In this document: one piece after another, positions 8,536 to 15,789 of the stretch
Layout of the letters: every line of letters begins with the position of its first letter
Position numbering within the stretch: the first letter of the stretch is position 1
NCBI GenBank assembly: GCA_019752375.1
Contig: JAIEMG010000216.1
Location: forward strand, 1-32,131
Length of the DNA stretch: 32,131 nt
Direction of reading: 5' to 3'
From: Gemmataceae bacterium
GTDB lineage: Bacteria > Planctomycetota > Planctomycetia > Gemmatales > Gemmataceae
Notes under the pieces: generated by a model
The model's database searches: none
Told to the model about the DNA's origin: nothing
What the model saw: the letters and a program-made list of their open reading frames with translations, nothing else
Position numbers and translations under genes: made by a program

Positions 8536-10488
8536 ATGCAGACTGTTGATCTAAGCAAAGAAGACATCCACACCTATCTAGCCCGCCACCAGCGGAAGGA
8601 GTTGCTGCGATTCCTCACCTGCGGCAGCGTCGATGACGGCAAGAGCACGCTCATCGGCCGGTTGCTGCACGACACCAAGATGATCTACGAGGACCAGCTC
8701 TCCGCCGTGAAGCGCGACAGTGAAAAAGTCGGCACCACGGGCGCGGGCGAGATCGACCTCGCGCTCTTGACCGACGGCCTCAAGGCCGAGCGCGAGCAGG
8801 GGATCACGATCGATGTGGCGTATCGCTACTTCTCGACCGATCGCCGCAAGTTCATCATCGCCGATACGCCCGGCCACGAGCAGTATACGCGCAACATGGC
8901 GACTGGCGCCTCGACCTGCCAACTGGCCATCATCCTCATCGACGCGCGCCACGGCGTGCAGACGCAGACCCGCCGGCACTCGTTCATCGTGTCGCTGCTG
9001 GGCATCCGGCACGTCGTCGTCGCGGTCAACAAGATGGACCTCGTCGGCCACTCGAAGGAGGTCTTCGCGCGGATCAAGGCCGACTACACCGGGTTCGTCG
9101 CGAAGCTCGATCTGCCCGACATCACCTTCATCCCCATGTCGGCGCTGAAGGGAGACAACGTCGTGTCGAGAAGCGACGCGATGCCGTGGTACACGGGCTC
9201 GCCGCTCCTCGATCATCTGGAGACGGTACACATCGCCAGCGACCGCAACCTGACCGACCTGCGCTTCCCGGTGCAATACGTCCTTCGCCCTAACCTCAAC
9301 TTTCGCGGCTTCTCCGGTACGGTGGCGTCCGGCATCGTCCGCAAGGGCGACGAGGTCATGGTGCTGCCGTCGGGCAAGCGCAGCCGGGTGAAGTCGATCG
9401 TGACGTACGACGGCGAGCTCGAAGAGGCGTTCGCGCCGCAGGCGGTGACGGTGACTCTGACCGACGAGGTGGACGTCAGCCGCGGGGACATGCTGGTGCG
9501 GCCCGATAGCCCGCCGCTCGTCAGCAGCCAGATCGAGGCGATGGTGGTGTGGATGGCCGAGCAACCGCTCGTCCCTGGCCGAACCTACACGCTGAAACAC
9601 ACCACGCGGCAGGTGGCGGCGGAGGTGGCGTCGTTCCGCTACGGCGTCGATGTCAACACCCTGGAACACCGGGCCATCGCGCGGCTGGGGCTGAACGAGA
9701 TCGGGCATGTCCAGCTCAGCCTGACGCAGGCGCTGGCGTGTGATCCGTACCGCACCAACGCCGAGACGGGGTCTTTCATCCTCATCGACCGATTGACGAA
9801 CAATACGATCGGGGCGGGGATGATCCTCGAGGCGGGTAGCGGCCGGGCGAAGGGCGATGTTTGGGCGGCGGAGCCGGCGACGCGCCTGAAGGTGCGCGAG
9901 AGCCTGATCGCGCCAGCCGAGCGCGAGCAGCGCTATGGGCAGGTGCCGGTGACGGTGCTGCTGGTCGGGCTGACGGGGAGCGGTAAGAGTCGGATCGCCT
10001 ACGGGCTGGAGCGCCACCTGTGGGACGAGGGCCGGGCGGTGACGGTGCTGTACGGCCAGAACATGCGGCAGGGGCTGAACCGCGACCTGGGTTTCACCGC
10101 CGATGATCGTTCCGAGAACCTGCGCCGGTCCGCCGAGGTGGCGCGGTTGCTGAACGACGCGGGCGTCATCACCATCGCGGCGTTCGTGGCGCCGCACGAG
10201 GCGGTGCGCGAGAAGGTAAAGCAGGTGATCGGACGAAACCGCGTTCTGGAGGTGTACTGCACGGCGCCGATGGACGTGCTGCGGGCGCGCGACCAGAGCG
10301 GGGCGTATCGCCTGGCCGACGAGGGCAAGATCGCGCAGATGCCCGGCGTGACGGCGGCTTTCGAGGAGCCGAAATCGTCCGATCTGTTGCTGCAGACCGA
10401 CCAGATCAGCGTCGAGGAGAGCGTTCGCTGCATCGTCGAGTTGATGAAGGCGCGGGGCTTTCTGCACGAGCCGCCATCGCAGCGCTGA
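8536..10488 (+). CDS. cysNC: CysN-CysC fusion: sulfate adenylyltransferase GTPase subunit / APS kinase
   Basis: This 650-residue protein should act in sulfate activation in the cytoplasm: the GTPase half (CysN) drives APS formation together with CysD, and the C-terminal half (CysC) phosphorylates APS to PAPS. The N-terminal half has GTPase motifs GSVDDGKS (30-37), DTPGH (110-114) and NKMD (165-168), followed by EF-Tu-like beta-barrel domains. The C-terminal half has a second P-loop, GLTGSGKS (478-485), then LYGQNMR (505-511), 'DRSENLRR' and 'ARDQSGAYR'. Ordinary APS kinases have DGDN(V/I)R where this protein has YGQNMR, so one acidic residue is missing, although a DGQNMR form is known to me from other fused enzymes. 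No cysD is seen on either side, which is unusual because CysN normally needs it. The RBS is weak. PAPS could serve sulfation of cell-surface glycans, but this is inference. Confidence 0.92.
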   Translation: MQTVDLSKEDIHTYLARHQRKELLRFLTCGSVDDGKSTLIGRLLHDTKMIYEDQLSAVKRDSEKVGTTGAGEIDLALLTDGLKAEREQGITIDVAYRYFSTDRRKFIIADTPGHEQYTRNMATGASTCQLAIILIDARHGVQTQTRRHSFIVSLLGIRHVVVAVNKMDLVGHSKEVFARIKADYTGFVAKLDLPDITFIPMSALKGDNVVSRSDAMPWYTGSPLLDHLETVHIASDRNLTDLRFPVQYVLRPNLNFRGFSGTVASGIVRKGDEVMVLPSGKRSRVKSIVTYDGELEEAFAPQAVTVTLTDEVDVSRGDMLVRPDSPPLVSSQIEAMVVWMAEQPLVPGRTYTLKHTTRQVAAEVASFRYGVDVNTLEHRAIARLGLNEIGHVQLSLTQALACDPYRTNAETGSFILIDRLTNNTIGAGMILEAGSGRAKGDVWAAEPATRLKVRESLIAPAEREQRYGQVPVTVLLVGLTGSGKSRIAYGLERHLWDEGRAVTVLYGQNMRQGLNRDLGFTADDRSENLRRSAEVARLLNDAGVITIAAFVAPHEAVREKVKQVIGRNRVLEVYCTAPMDVLRARDQSGAYRLADEGKIAQMPGVTAAFEEPKSSDLLLQTDQISVEESVRCIVELMKARGFLHEPPSQR

Positions 10489-10618
10489 ACCGCTTGGTTC
10501 GGAACACTCGTTCCGCCGCTGTGGCGCCGCCGCTGCGCCGAGTTTCCAGACCTGCGCCAGGATAATCGCTCAGTTGTTCTTCGTCGTCACTGCTCCGGAC
10601 ACGACCTACTCGGCCTTA

Positions 10619-10881
10619 TACTACAGCGTTACATTCCGCGGAACGATCCGCGCAACGTCTGTAGCCGCAGGCTTCAGCCTGCGGAAGGGCGTCGCAGGTG
10701 TCGTACATTCACTCCGCAGGCTAAAGCCTGCGGCTACAAACACTCATGCATTTGCCATTCTGTAGCCGCAGGCTTCAGCCTGCGGAGTGGCGTCGCAGGT
10801 GCCGTCCATTCACTCCGCAGGCTAAAGCCTGCAGCTACAGATCGTTCCGGTGAATCGTGCTTCCAAACCAGCGCTGTAGTA
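10619..10881 (+). mobile_element. MITE-like compound palindromic element, copy 1
   Basis: The outer ends are a perfect 10-bp inverted repeat, TACTACAGCG (10619-10628) and CGCTGTAGTA (10872-10881). Inside are four 25-bp palindromic units at 10660-10684, 10714-10738, 10761-10785 and 10815-10839, alternating in orientation: TGTAGCCGCAGGCTTC... then its reverse complement. Each pair is separated by 29 bp containing GTCGCAGGTG and CATTCACT, and the two pairs are joined by a 22-bp linker. No transposase is encoded, so if mobile it would need one in trans. A related copy lies inverted at about 26130-26378. It could fold into long hairpins in RNA or act as a REP-type element instead. Confidence 0.7.
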
Positions 10882-11123
10882 CTAAACTAAAACGTCGGAG
10901 TCGACGAGCGCTTTGGTTGTCGAATTGGGGAAGACACCACTCGGCATCTGGTGGGCGTGATGCGAATGATGGCAAGTCACTCAAGACGCTGCCGAAACGC
11001 GAGCCACGCGGGCAGTCCATATGCGGTAGAACAAACCTATCGCACCGAATGATATGGAAGCCAATATCTCCCCAACAGAGCGCCAATTCACCTACAACTC
11101 GATGCTCAAGTATGAAGTTTCAG

Positions 11124-11152
11124 TTGACAGCGGAACATATCTATTCTAGGCT
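11124..11152 (+). promoter_or_regulatory. Candidate sigma70-type promoter for the glycan operon
   Basis: A perfect -35 hexamer TTGACA (11124-11129) is followed after exactly 17 bp by TAGGCT (11147-11152), which matches only three positions of TATAAT. It lies in a locally less GC-rich stretch about 300 bp before the first operon gene. If used, the leader would be about 295 nt and would include the inverted repeat at 11271-11309. Confidence 0.3.
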
Positions 11153-11270
11153 CCCTCTATCGGACCCGCTGGAAGCACTCGTTCCTATCTCCACTCCAGC
11201 TGAGCCGTGCCCCCTAGCCCAACTCAGCCTTTTGCCCAAACCCGTCCGCGCCCCATGTTTGCCCGAGTGT

Positions 11271-11309
11271 AATGGCACAATCGGCGATTGAAACGCCGAC
11301 TTTGCCATT
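11271..11309. promoter_or_regulatory. Inverted repeat in the putative leader of the glycan operon
   Basis: Arms AATGGCACAATCGGCG (11271-11286) and CGCCGACTTTGCCATT (11294-11309) pair over 16 positions with two mismatches, around the 7-nt loop ATTGAAA. No T-run follows, so it is not an obvious intrinsic terminator. It could be an operator for a dimeric regulator or an RNA hairpin in the leader, 144 bp before the first gene. Confidence 0.45.
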
Positions 11310-11453
11310 GGGCTCCACTGCGTCCTACATTCTGCCGCTGAGCTGATAGCGCAGCCTTTCTGGCCGGGCGTCCGACGTGCGCGCGGACTCGGAACCAGGT
11401 GCGCCGTCGCCGGCCAGGCATCCAATTCTCCTGCGTTCCTTGGGAGGTGCGCG

Positions 11454-12566
11454 ATGCGGAACGGATCAGCAAGGAGAGTGACTTCGCTGCTCGAGCTGGA
11501 ACGCCCCCTGTTTGGTCAGTTGGTCCGGCAAGTCGTCAGGGTCCATAGCAAAGACCTGGAGTCTTGCCTTGAACAGCAACGGCAATTGTGCGGCCGATTG
11601 GGACTGGGGCAGGTCATGCTCGCCCGCGGTCTGATCACACGCGAGCAAATTGGCCAGGTGCTTCGACTCCAGGCACGCTGGGTGGCCAGGGCGCTGCGCG
11701 GCGACCTGGGAGCGGGCGCGTTTCCATTTGGGGCATCCCTATCGGTTTGCCTGCCGGCGTACAACGAGCGCAGCAATATCGTCGATACCCTCGACGCCGC
11801 CTGCGCCATGTTGCCGGAGTTTCTTGCCCGCTTTGAAATTGTGGTCGTGGACGATGGCTCGCGTGACGGCACGGGCGAATTGGTGGCCGAATATGCACAA
11901 CGCGATTCGCGCGTGCGCTTGATCCGCCACGAAACCAATCGAGGCTATGGTGCGGCGGTGAGCAGTGGTCTCCGTGCCGCCAAGGGCGATCTCATTTTCT
12001 TCACCGATGCGGATGGCCAATTCAGTTTGCTCGATTTACCGCAGTTCATCGTCCAGTTGCAGAGCTGCGACGCCGTCATCGGCTACCGCTTTTGCCGTGC
12101 GGATCCCTGGCACCGCCGCTTCAACGCCTGGGGCTGGAACCGGCTCGTTCGTATGTTCCTGGGCGTGCGCGTTCGCGATCTGGATTGTGCCTTCAAGCTG
12201 TTCCGTCGCGAATTGATCGAGCGGATCGAGCTGACCTCGCGCGGCGCGGCCGTCAATGCCGAGATCCTGGCCCAGTGCGTCCATAGCGGCGTGCGCATTC
12301 GCGAGGTCCCGGTTGCCCATTATCCGCGCTATCAAGGCGCCCCGACGGGGGCTGCCTTCCGTGTCATCCTCCGCGCCTTCCGCGAACTGCCGCACCTGTG
12401 GAAATACCGTCGGAAGCCGACGGCATTGCTCGTCCGTGAAGAGAGGCCGGTCCCCGAATTCACTCCGACGCCTGCGCCAAACCTCGAGCAGACCCCGCAG
12501 CCGATCCTGTTGCCCTCCGGCTACGACTTCAATCTGGACGGCTATCCGACGCCCCAGAACGAGTGA
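11454..12566 (+). CDS. GT2 glycosyltransferase with N-terminal MshEN-like domain
   Basis: The ATG at 11454 follows a strong GGGAGGTG. Residues 96-310 form a GT2 catalytic domain like dolichyl-phosphate sugar synthases: 'SVCLPAYNE' at 96-104, VVDDGS at 131-136, 'NRGYGAAV', FFTDADGQF at 182-190 (DAD 185-187), then 'DLDCAFKLFRREL'. Residues about 19-73 hold two copies of a 24-residue pattern known from MshEN/T2SSE N-terminal domains: G21, L35, L39 and Q42 in the first; G50-L-G52, G59-L-I, I66, L70 and Q73 in the second. In MshEN this pattern binds cyclic di-GMP, but the leading Arg of the second motif is Gly here. No transmembrane helices are seen. It probably starts synthesis of a lipid-linked glycan and opens the operon; regulation by c-di-GMP is a hypothesis. 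Confidence 0.85.
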   Translation: MRNGSARRVTSLLELERPLFGQLVRQVVRVHSKDLESCLEQQRQLCGRLGLGQVMLARGLITREQIGQVLRLQARWVARALRGDLGAGAFPFGASLSVCLPAYNERSNIVDTLDAACAMLPEFLARFEIVVVDDGSRDGTGELVAEYAQRDSRVRLIRHETNRGYGAAVSSGLRAAKGDLIFFTDADGQFSLLDLPQFIVQLQSCDAVIGYRFCRADPWHRRFNAWGWNRLVRMFLGVRVRDLDCAFKLFRRELIERIELTSRGAAVNAEILAQCVHSGVRIREVPVAHYPRYQGAPTGAAFRVILRAFRELPHLWKYRRKPTALLVREERPVPEFTPTPAPNLEQTPQPILLPSGYDFNLDGYPTPQNE

Positions 12567-12627
12567 TCGGGCCGGGACCGATGCGGCCAATGCTGGATGA
12601 TTTCCGCGGACAAACAGGTGAGTCATC

Positions 12628-14022
12628 ATGATTCTTGCAACACCGCCTTGGACAGATGTCACGCCGGGCGAACAATTCGGCGACGGCGAACCAGCGCTGA
12701 AAATCTGCATGCTTGCAGCCTGTCCGTTCCCGGCCAACCATGGCACGCCCGGTTCGATCCGCGAGATGGCGGAGGCCATTGTCGAACGCGGCCATGAAGT
12801 CCACATTGTCACTTATCACATCGGCCAGGCGATTCCGGTGCACGGTCCACAGCTGCACCGGATCACCCCACTGACTCGTGAAACGGGGGTCGTCGTCGGA
12901 CCGACGATCCGTCGCCCGCTTTACGATCTGCAGCTGGTCTTCAAGACGCTGGAAGTCATCCGCGATCATCGTCCGGACGTGATCCATGCCCACGGCTACG
13001 AGGCGGCCCTTGCAGCCTGGTTGTGTCGGACCGTGACCGGATTGCCCACTGTCTATAGCGGGCACAACACGATGGGCGACGAGCTAGCTAGCTACCGGGT
13101 CATCCGGCCGCGCTGGCTCGCGCAGGGACTCGCTCGACTCCTTGATGCCTTTGTGCCGCGCCTTGCAGACCGGTGTCTGCCTCACAGCTCGAACATCGCG
13201 AGGTTCCTGCACCAGCAGGGGCTCGGGGGCCGCACCGATCCGGTCGTCAACTTCGGCATCGACGTCGATTGGATGACCCGCGGCGATGGAGCCGGTCTGC
13301 GCGAACGGCACGGATTGGGCGGCGGGCCCGTGATCGTTTACAGCGGCGTACTCGATCAATTCCAGCGAATCGATCTGCTGCTCGCAGCGACGGCACACGT
13401 CTGCCGACAGGAGCCGAGTGCCAGGCTTCTGATCGTCACGACCATCCAGCATCCAGGACACCTGGCGGACATTCGCCGGAATGCCGGTGAACTGGGAATC
13501 GCAGACCGCGTGATTTGTACCGAACCACAGCCGCTTACCGCCGTCCGCGACCTACTCCAGACCTGCGACGTGGCCGTGGTGCCTCGGCCCCAGGCGCCTG
13601 GCTTTCCGATCAAGCTCCTCAACTATATGGCGGCAAGCCGGCCCTGCGTGCTGTTCGCCAGCTCGGCCAGCCAGGGCTTGGTCGATGGCGAGAATGTCCG
13701 ATTAATTGCCAACGATACGAGCGATGGACTTGCCGAAGGGATTCTCGAAGTGCTGCGCGACGGCGCGTTGCGCGAGCGGCTGGCACGGAACGGTCACCGG
13801 TTCGTTCGTGCGCATCACGACCGGCGTGGCATCGCGGCACAAGTCTGTGCCACTTACTTTCGGGTCCTGGCAGCCTTCGGCCGGCCTCCCCTGCCCACGG
13901 GCCGGCCGAATCTCTCTCCTCAACGGTCCGCCCGTGTGACGGGCCGTCGGCAGACTGCGCTGGCGGACGACCGCTGCCTGGTCGTCCCGGAGCATTCGAC
14001 CTCCAACGATTGGGTCCTTTGA
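12628..14022 (+). CDS. GT4-family glycosyltransferase
   Basis: The start at 12628 follows AGGTGAG. The 464-residue product has GT-B architecture. The N-terminal domain begins with 'KICMLAACPFPANHGTPGSI' (about residue 25), the glycine-rich acceptor-side loop, and contains 'PDVIHAHGYEAAL'. The C-terminal domain begins near 'PVIVYSGVLDQFQRID' and includes 'CDVAVVPRPQAPGFPIKLLNYMAASRP', written here only as a description of the donor-binding region. In that region the second Glu of the usual E-x7-E pattern is Asn, a variant seen in other GT4 members. The last 60 residues are low-complexity and poorly conserved in appearance. It is a cytoplasmic retaining enzyme adding a sugar to a growing lipid-linked glycan, sitting 61 bp after the GT2 gene. 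Confidence 0.88.
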   Translation: MILATPPWTDVTPGEQFGDGEPALKICMLAACPFPANHGTPGSIREMAEAIVERGHEVHIVTYHIGQAIPVHGPQLHRITPLTRETGVVVGPTIRRPLYDLQLVFKTLEVIRDHRPDVIHAHGYEAALAAWLCRTVTGLPTVYSGHNTMGDELASYRVIRPRWLAQGLARLLDAFVPRLADRCLPHSSNIARFLHQQGLGGRTDPVVNFGIDVDWMTRGDGAGLRERHGLGGGPVIVYSGVLDQFQRIDLLLAATAHVCRQEPSARLLIVTTIQHPGHLADIRRNAGELGIADRVICTEPQPLTAVRDLLQTCDVAVVPRPQAPGFPIKLLNYMAASRPCVLFASSASQGLVDGENVRLIANDTSDGLAEGILEVLRDGALRERLARNGHRFVRAHHDRRGIAAQVCATYFRVLAAFGRPPLPTGRPNLSPQRSARVTGRRQTALADDRCLVVPEHSTSNDWVL

Positions 14023-14037
14023 CGAAACGAGGAACAC

Positions 14038-15735
14038 ATGAACCGCGTATTTATGATTGGCTGGGACGGCGCTACGTTTGATCTGCTGCGTCCGTGGGTC
14101 GAACAGGGCAAACTCCCCAACTTGGCGTCGCTGATGCGGCGCGGCGTGCATGGGCCGCTTCGCTCCACCATCCCGCCGTGGAGCTTCCAGGCGTGGAGCA
14201 GCTTTCTGACCGGGAAGAATCCAGGCCAGCATGGCATCTACGACTTCTTTCGCACGCCGCCGGGCACCTACGACCTGGAATTCGTCAACGCCGACCATCG
14301 CAGGGGCGGCGACACGTTCTGGGAGGTACTCAGCCAGGCCGGCCGGCGCGTGGTCTCGATCAGCATTCCGGGCACCTACCCGCCCGACCCTGTTAACGGC
14401 GTGATGATCAGCGGGTTCGATTTCCCCGGCGAAGGCCCCGGCTCCTTCGTGGATGCCAAGGGCATGTATCCGCCGGAATTCCACGATGAATTGCTGTGCA
14501 ACGTCGGCCGGCATCCGATCGATGCGCCCATCCTCAAGGACCTCAAGAACGGCCAGGTCCATGTCGCCCTGGACCGCATCCTGGAGACCATTCGCCAGCA
14601 GGCTGCCACCGCTAAATACCTGCTGACGCACCGACCGTGGGACTGCTTCATGACCGTGTTCGGGGAATCGGACGGCGTGTCGCATTATTTCTGGCAATAC
14701 TGCGACCCGACCTGCCCGTTCTTCGTGGAGCAGCCCAGCGGCTTGGCCGACAGCATGCTGCGCGTCTATCAGGAGCTCGACCGGCAAATGGGCGAGCTGC
14801 TGGCCCTCGTGCCGGCGGAGGCCAACATCTTCGTGCTGTCGGATCACGGCAGCGGCGGCGTGAGTGACGCGGTGCTGTTCCCCAATCGCTGGCTGCAGCA
14901 GAAGGGTTTCCTGCACTTCCGCGGCCGCTCCACGCACCTGTTGTCGCGCGTCCGGGAAGTGCTCAAGCACTGGGGCGTGGCCAAACTGCCTTCGTGGCTG
15001 CAGCGTCTGCTGTACCGCTCGGCCTGGCGTGCCCTGGGGCGCTTCGAGGCACGGGCGCGGTACGGCATCATCGACTGGTCGCGTACCACGGCATACTTCG
15101 ACGAAAATCCGTACTTCCCGGTCGTCCGCGTCAATGCGCAGGGCACGCGTCCTCACGGCATTGTTGCCCCGGGCCGCGAGTATGAGGCCGTGCGCGACCG
15201 ACTCATTCAAGAACTGGAAGACTGGCGTCACCCCGAGACCGGCCAGCGCCTGGTCGAGAAAGCCTATCGACGGGAGGAGATCTACTCCGGCGCCTGCCTG
15301 GAAGAGGCGGCCGACGTCGTGCCCAAGTGGGCGCTGGATCGCGGGCATAACCTGGGGTTCCGCCTCAGCTCGAAGTCCCGCGACGGCAAGTGGTTCGCCA
15401 AGGTAGATACCGGCAACCCCGACGATCCGCTCTTCCCTCGGAAGTTCAGCAGCCATCGCGATCACGGAATCTTTGTCGGTCAGGGGCCGGACATCTGCGT
15501 CGGCGACAAGGTGGTTGGCGCGCGCATCATCGACCTGGCACCGACCATTCTCGCCTTGCTCGGCGTCCAGGTGCCCGAGGACATGGATGGCCGCATCCTG
15601 TACGAGATCCTGGCTACAGTCGCGCGGCCGCCCTTGCCCGAACGAGGCACGATGATCTCGAGCCTGACCCGTCAGGGTAACGCGGCCGGCGCCAAGATCA
15701 CCAAGCGACTGCATCGTGTGTACCACGAGCTGTGA
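14038..15735 (+). CDS. AlkP-superfamily phosphodiesterase (type I phosphodiesterase/NPP-like)
   Basis: The gene starts 15 bp after the GT4 stop, with GAGGA before the ATG. It is a 565-residue member of the alkaline phosphatase fold: 'MIGWDGAT' with D10 as first metal ligand, 'PPWSFQAWSSFLTGKNPGQHG' region with S49 at the nucleophile position (Thr in most relatives), 'GESDGVSHYFW' with D212 and H216, SDHG with D269 and H270, and SHRDHG with H473 and H476 near the C-terminus. These supply the two-zinc site. No signal peptide is obvious, so it may be cytoplasmic. Related proteins hydrolyse nucleotide-sugars, phosphodiesters or phospholipid headgroups; the real substrate is unknown. The position suggests trimming or addition of a phosphate-linked group on the glycan. 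Confidence 0.85.
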   Translation: MNRVFMIGWDGATFDLLRPWVEQGKLPNLASLMRRGVHGPLRSTIPPWSFQAWSSFLTGKNPGQHGIYDFFRTPPGTYDLEFVNADHRRGGDTFWEVLSQAGRRVVSISIPGTYPPDPVNGVMISGFDFPGEGPGSFVDAKGMYPPEFHDELLCNVGRHPIDAPILKDLKNGQVHVALDRILETIRQQAATAKYLLTHRPWDCFMTVFGESDGVSHYFWQYCDPTCPFFVEQPSGLADSMLRVYQELDRQMGELLALVPAEANIFVLSDHGSGGVSDAVLFPNRWLQQKGFLHFRGRSTHLLSRVREVLKHWGVAKLPSWLQRLLYRSAWRALGRFEARARYGIIDWSRTTAYFDENPYFPVVRVNAQGTRPHGIVAPGREYEAVRDRLIQELEDWRHPETGQRLVEKAYRREEIYSGACLEEAADVVPKWALDRGHNLGFRLSSKSRDGKWFAKVDTGNPDDPLFPRKFSSHRDHGIFVGQGPDICVGDKVVGARIIDLAPTILALLGVQVPEDMDGRILYEILATVARPPLPERGTMISSLTRQGNAAGAKITKRLHRVYHEL

Positions 15736-15789
15736 TTCAACGCTGACGCTTTGATTTAGGGGCCGGAACTCGGTGAGGGTCGTTCTGCC

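Larger units (their letters stand above)
10489..11453. other. Long non-coding stretch upstream of the glycan operon
   Basis: No convincing gene is visible in these 965 bp; the open frames here lack coding character or translate the palindromic repeats. The stretch holds the compound palindromic element at 10619-10881, a candidate promoter at 11124-11152 and an inverted repeat at 11271-11309. The stretch around 11080-11160 looks less GC-rich than the surroundings, as expected near a promoter. Confidence 0.6.

Noticed and set aside
8578..10467. 629-residue minus-strand open frame
   Set aside because: Antisense shadow of cysNC, whose GTPase and kinase motifs are unambiguous.
10574..10765. 63-residue open frame with VAAGFSLR
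   Set aside because: It is translation of the palindromic repeat unit; the same peptide appears from the copy at 26115-26312, so it is not a gene.
10660..10839. Regularly spaced palindromes considered as a CRISPR array
   Set aside because: Units alternate in orientation, inner spacers are similar to one another, and there are only four; no cas genes are present.
13702..15726. 674-residue minus-strand open frame
   Set aside because: Shadow of the AlkP-family gene and the end of the GT4 gene; no recognisable domain.
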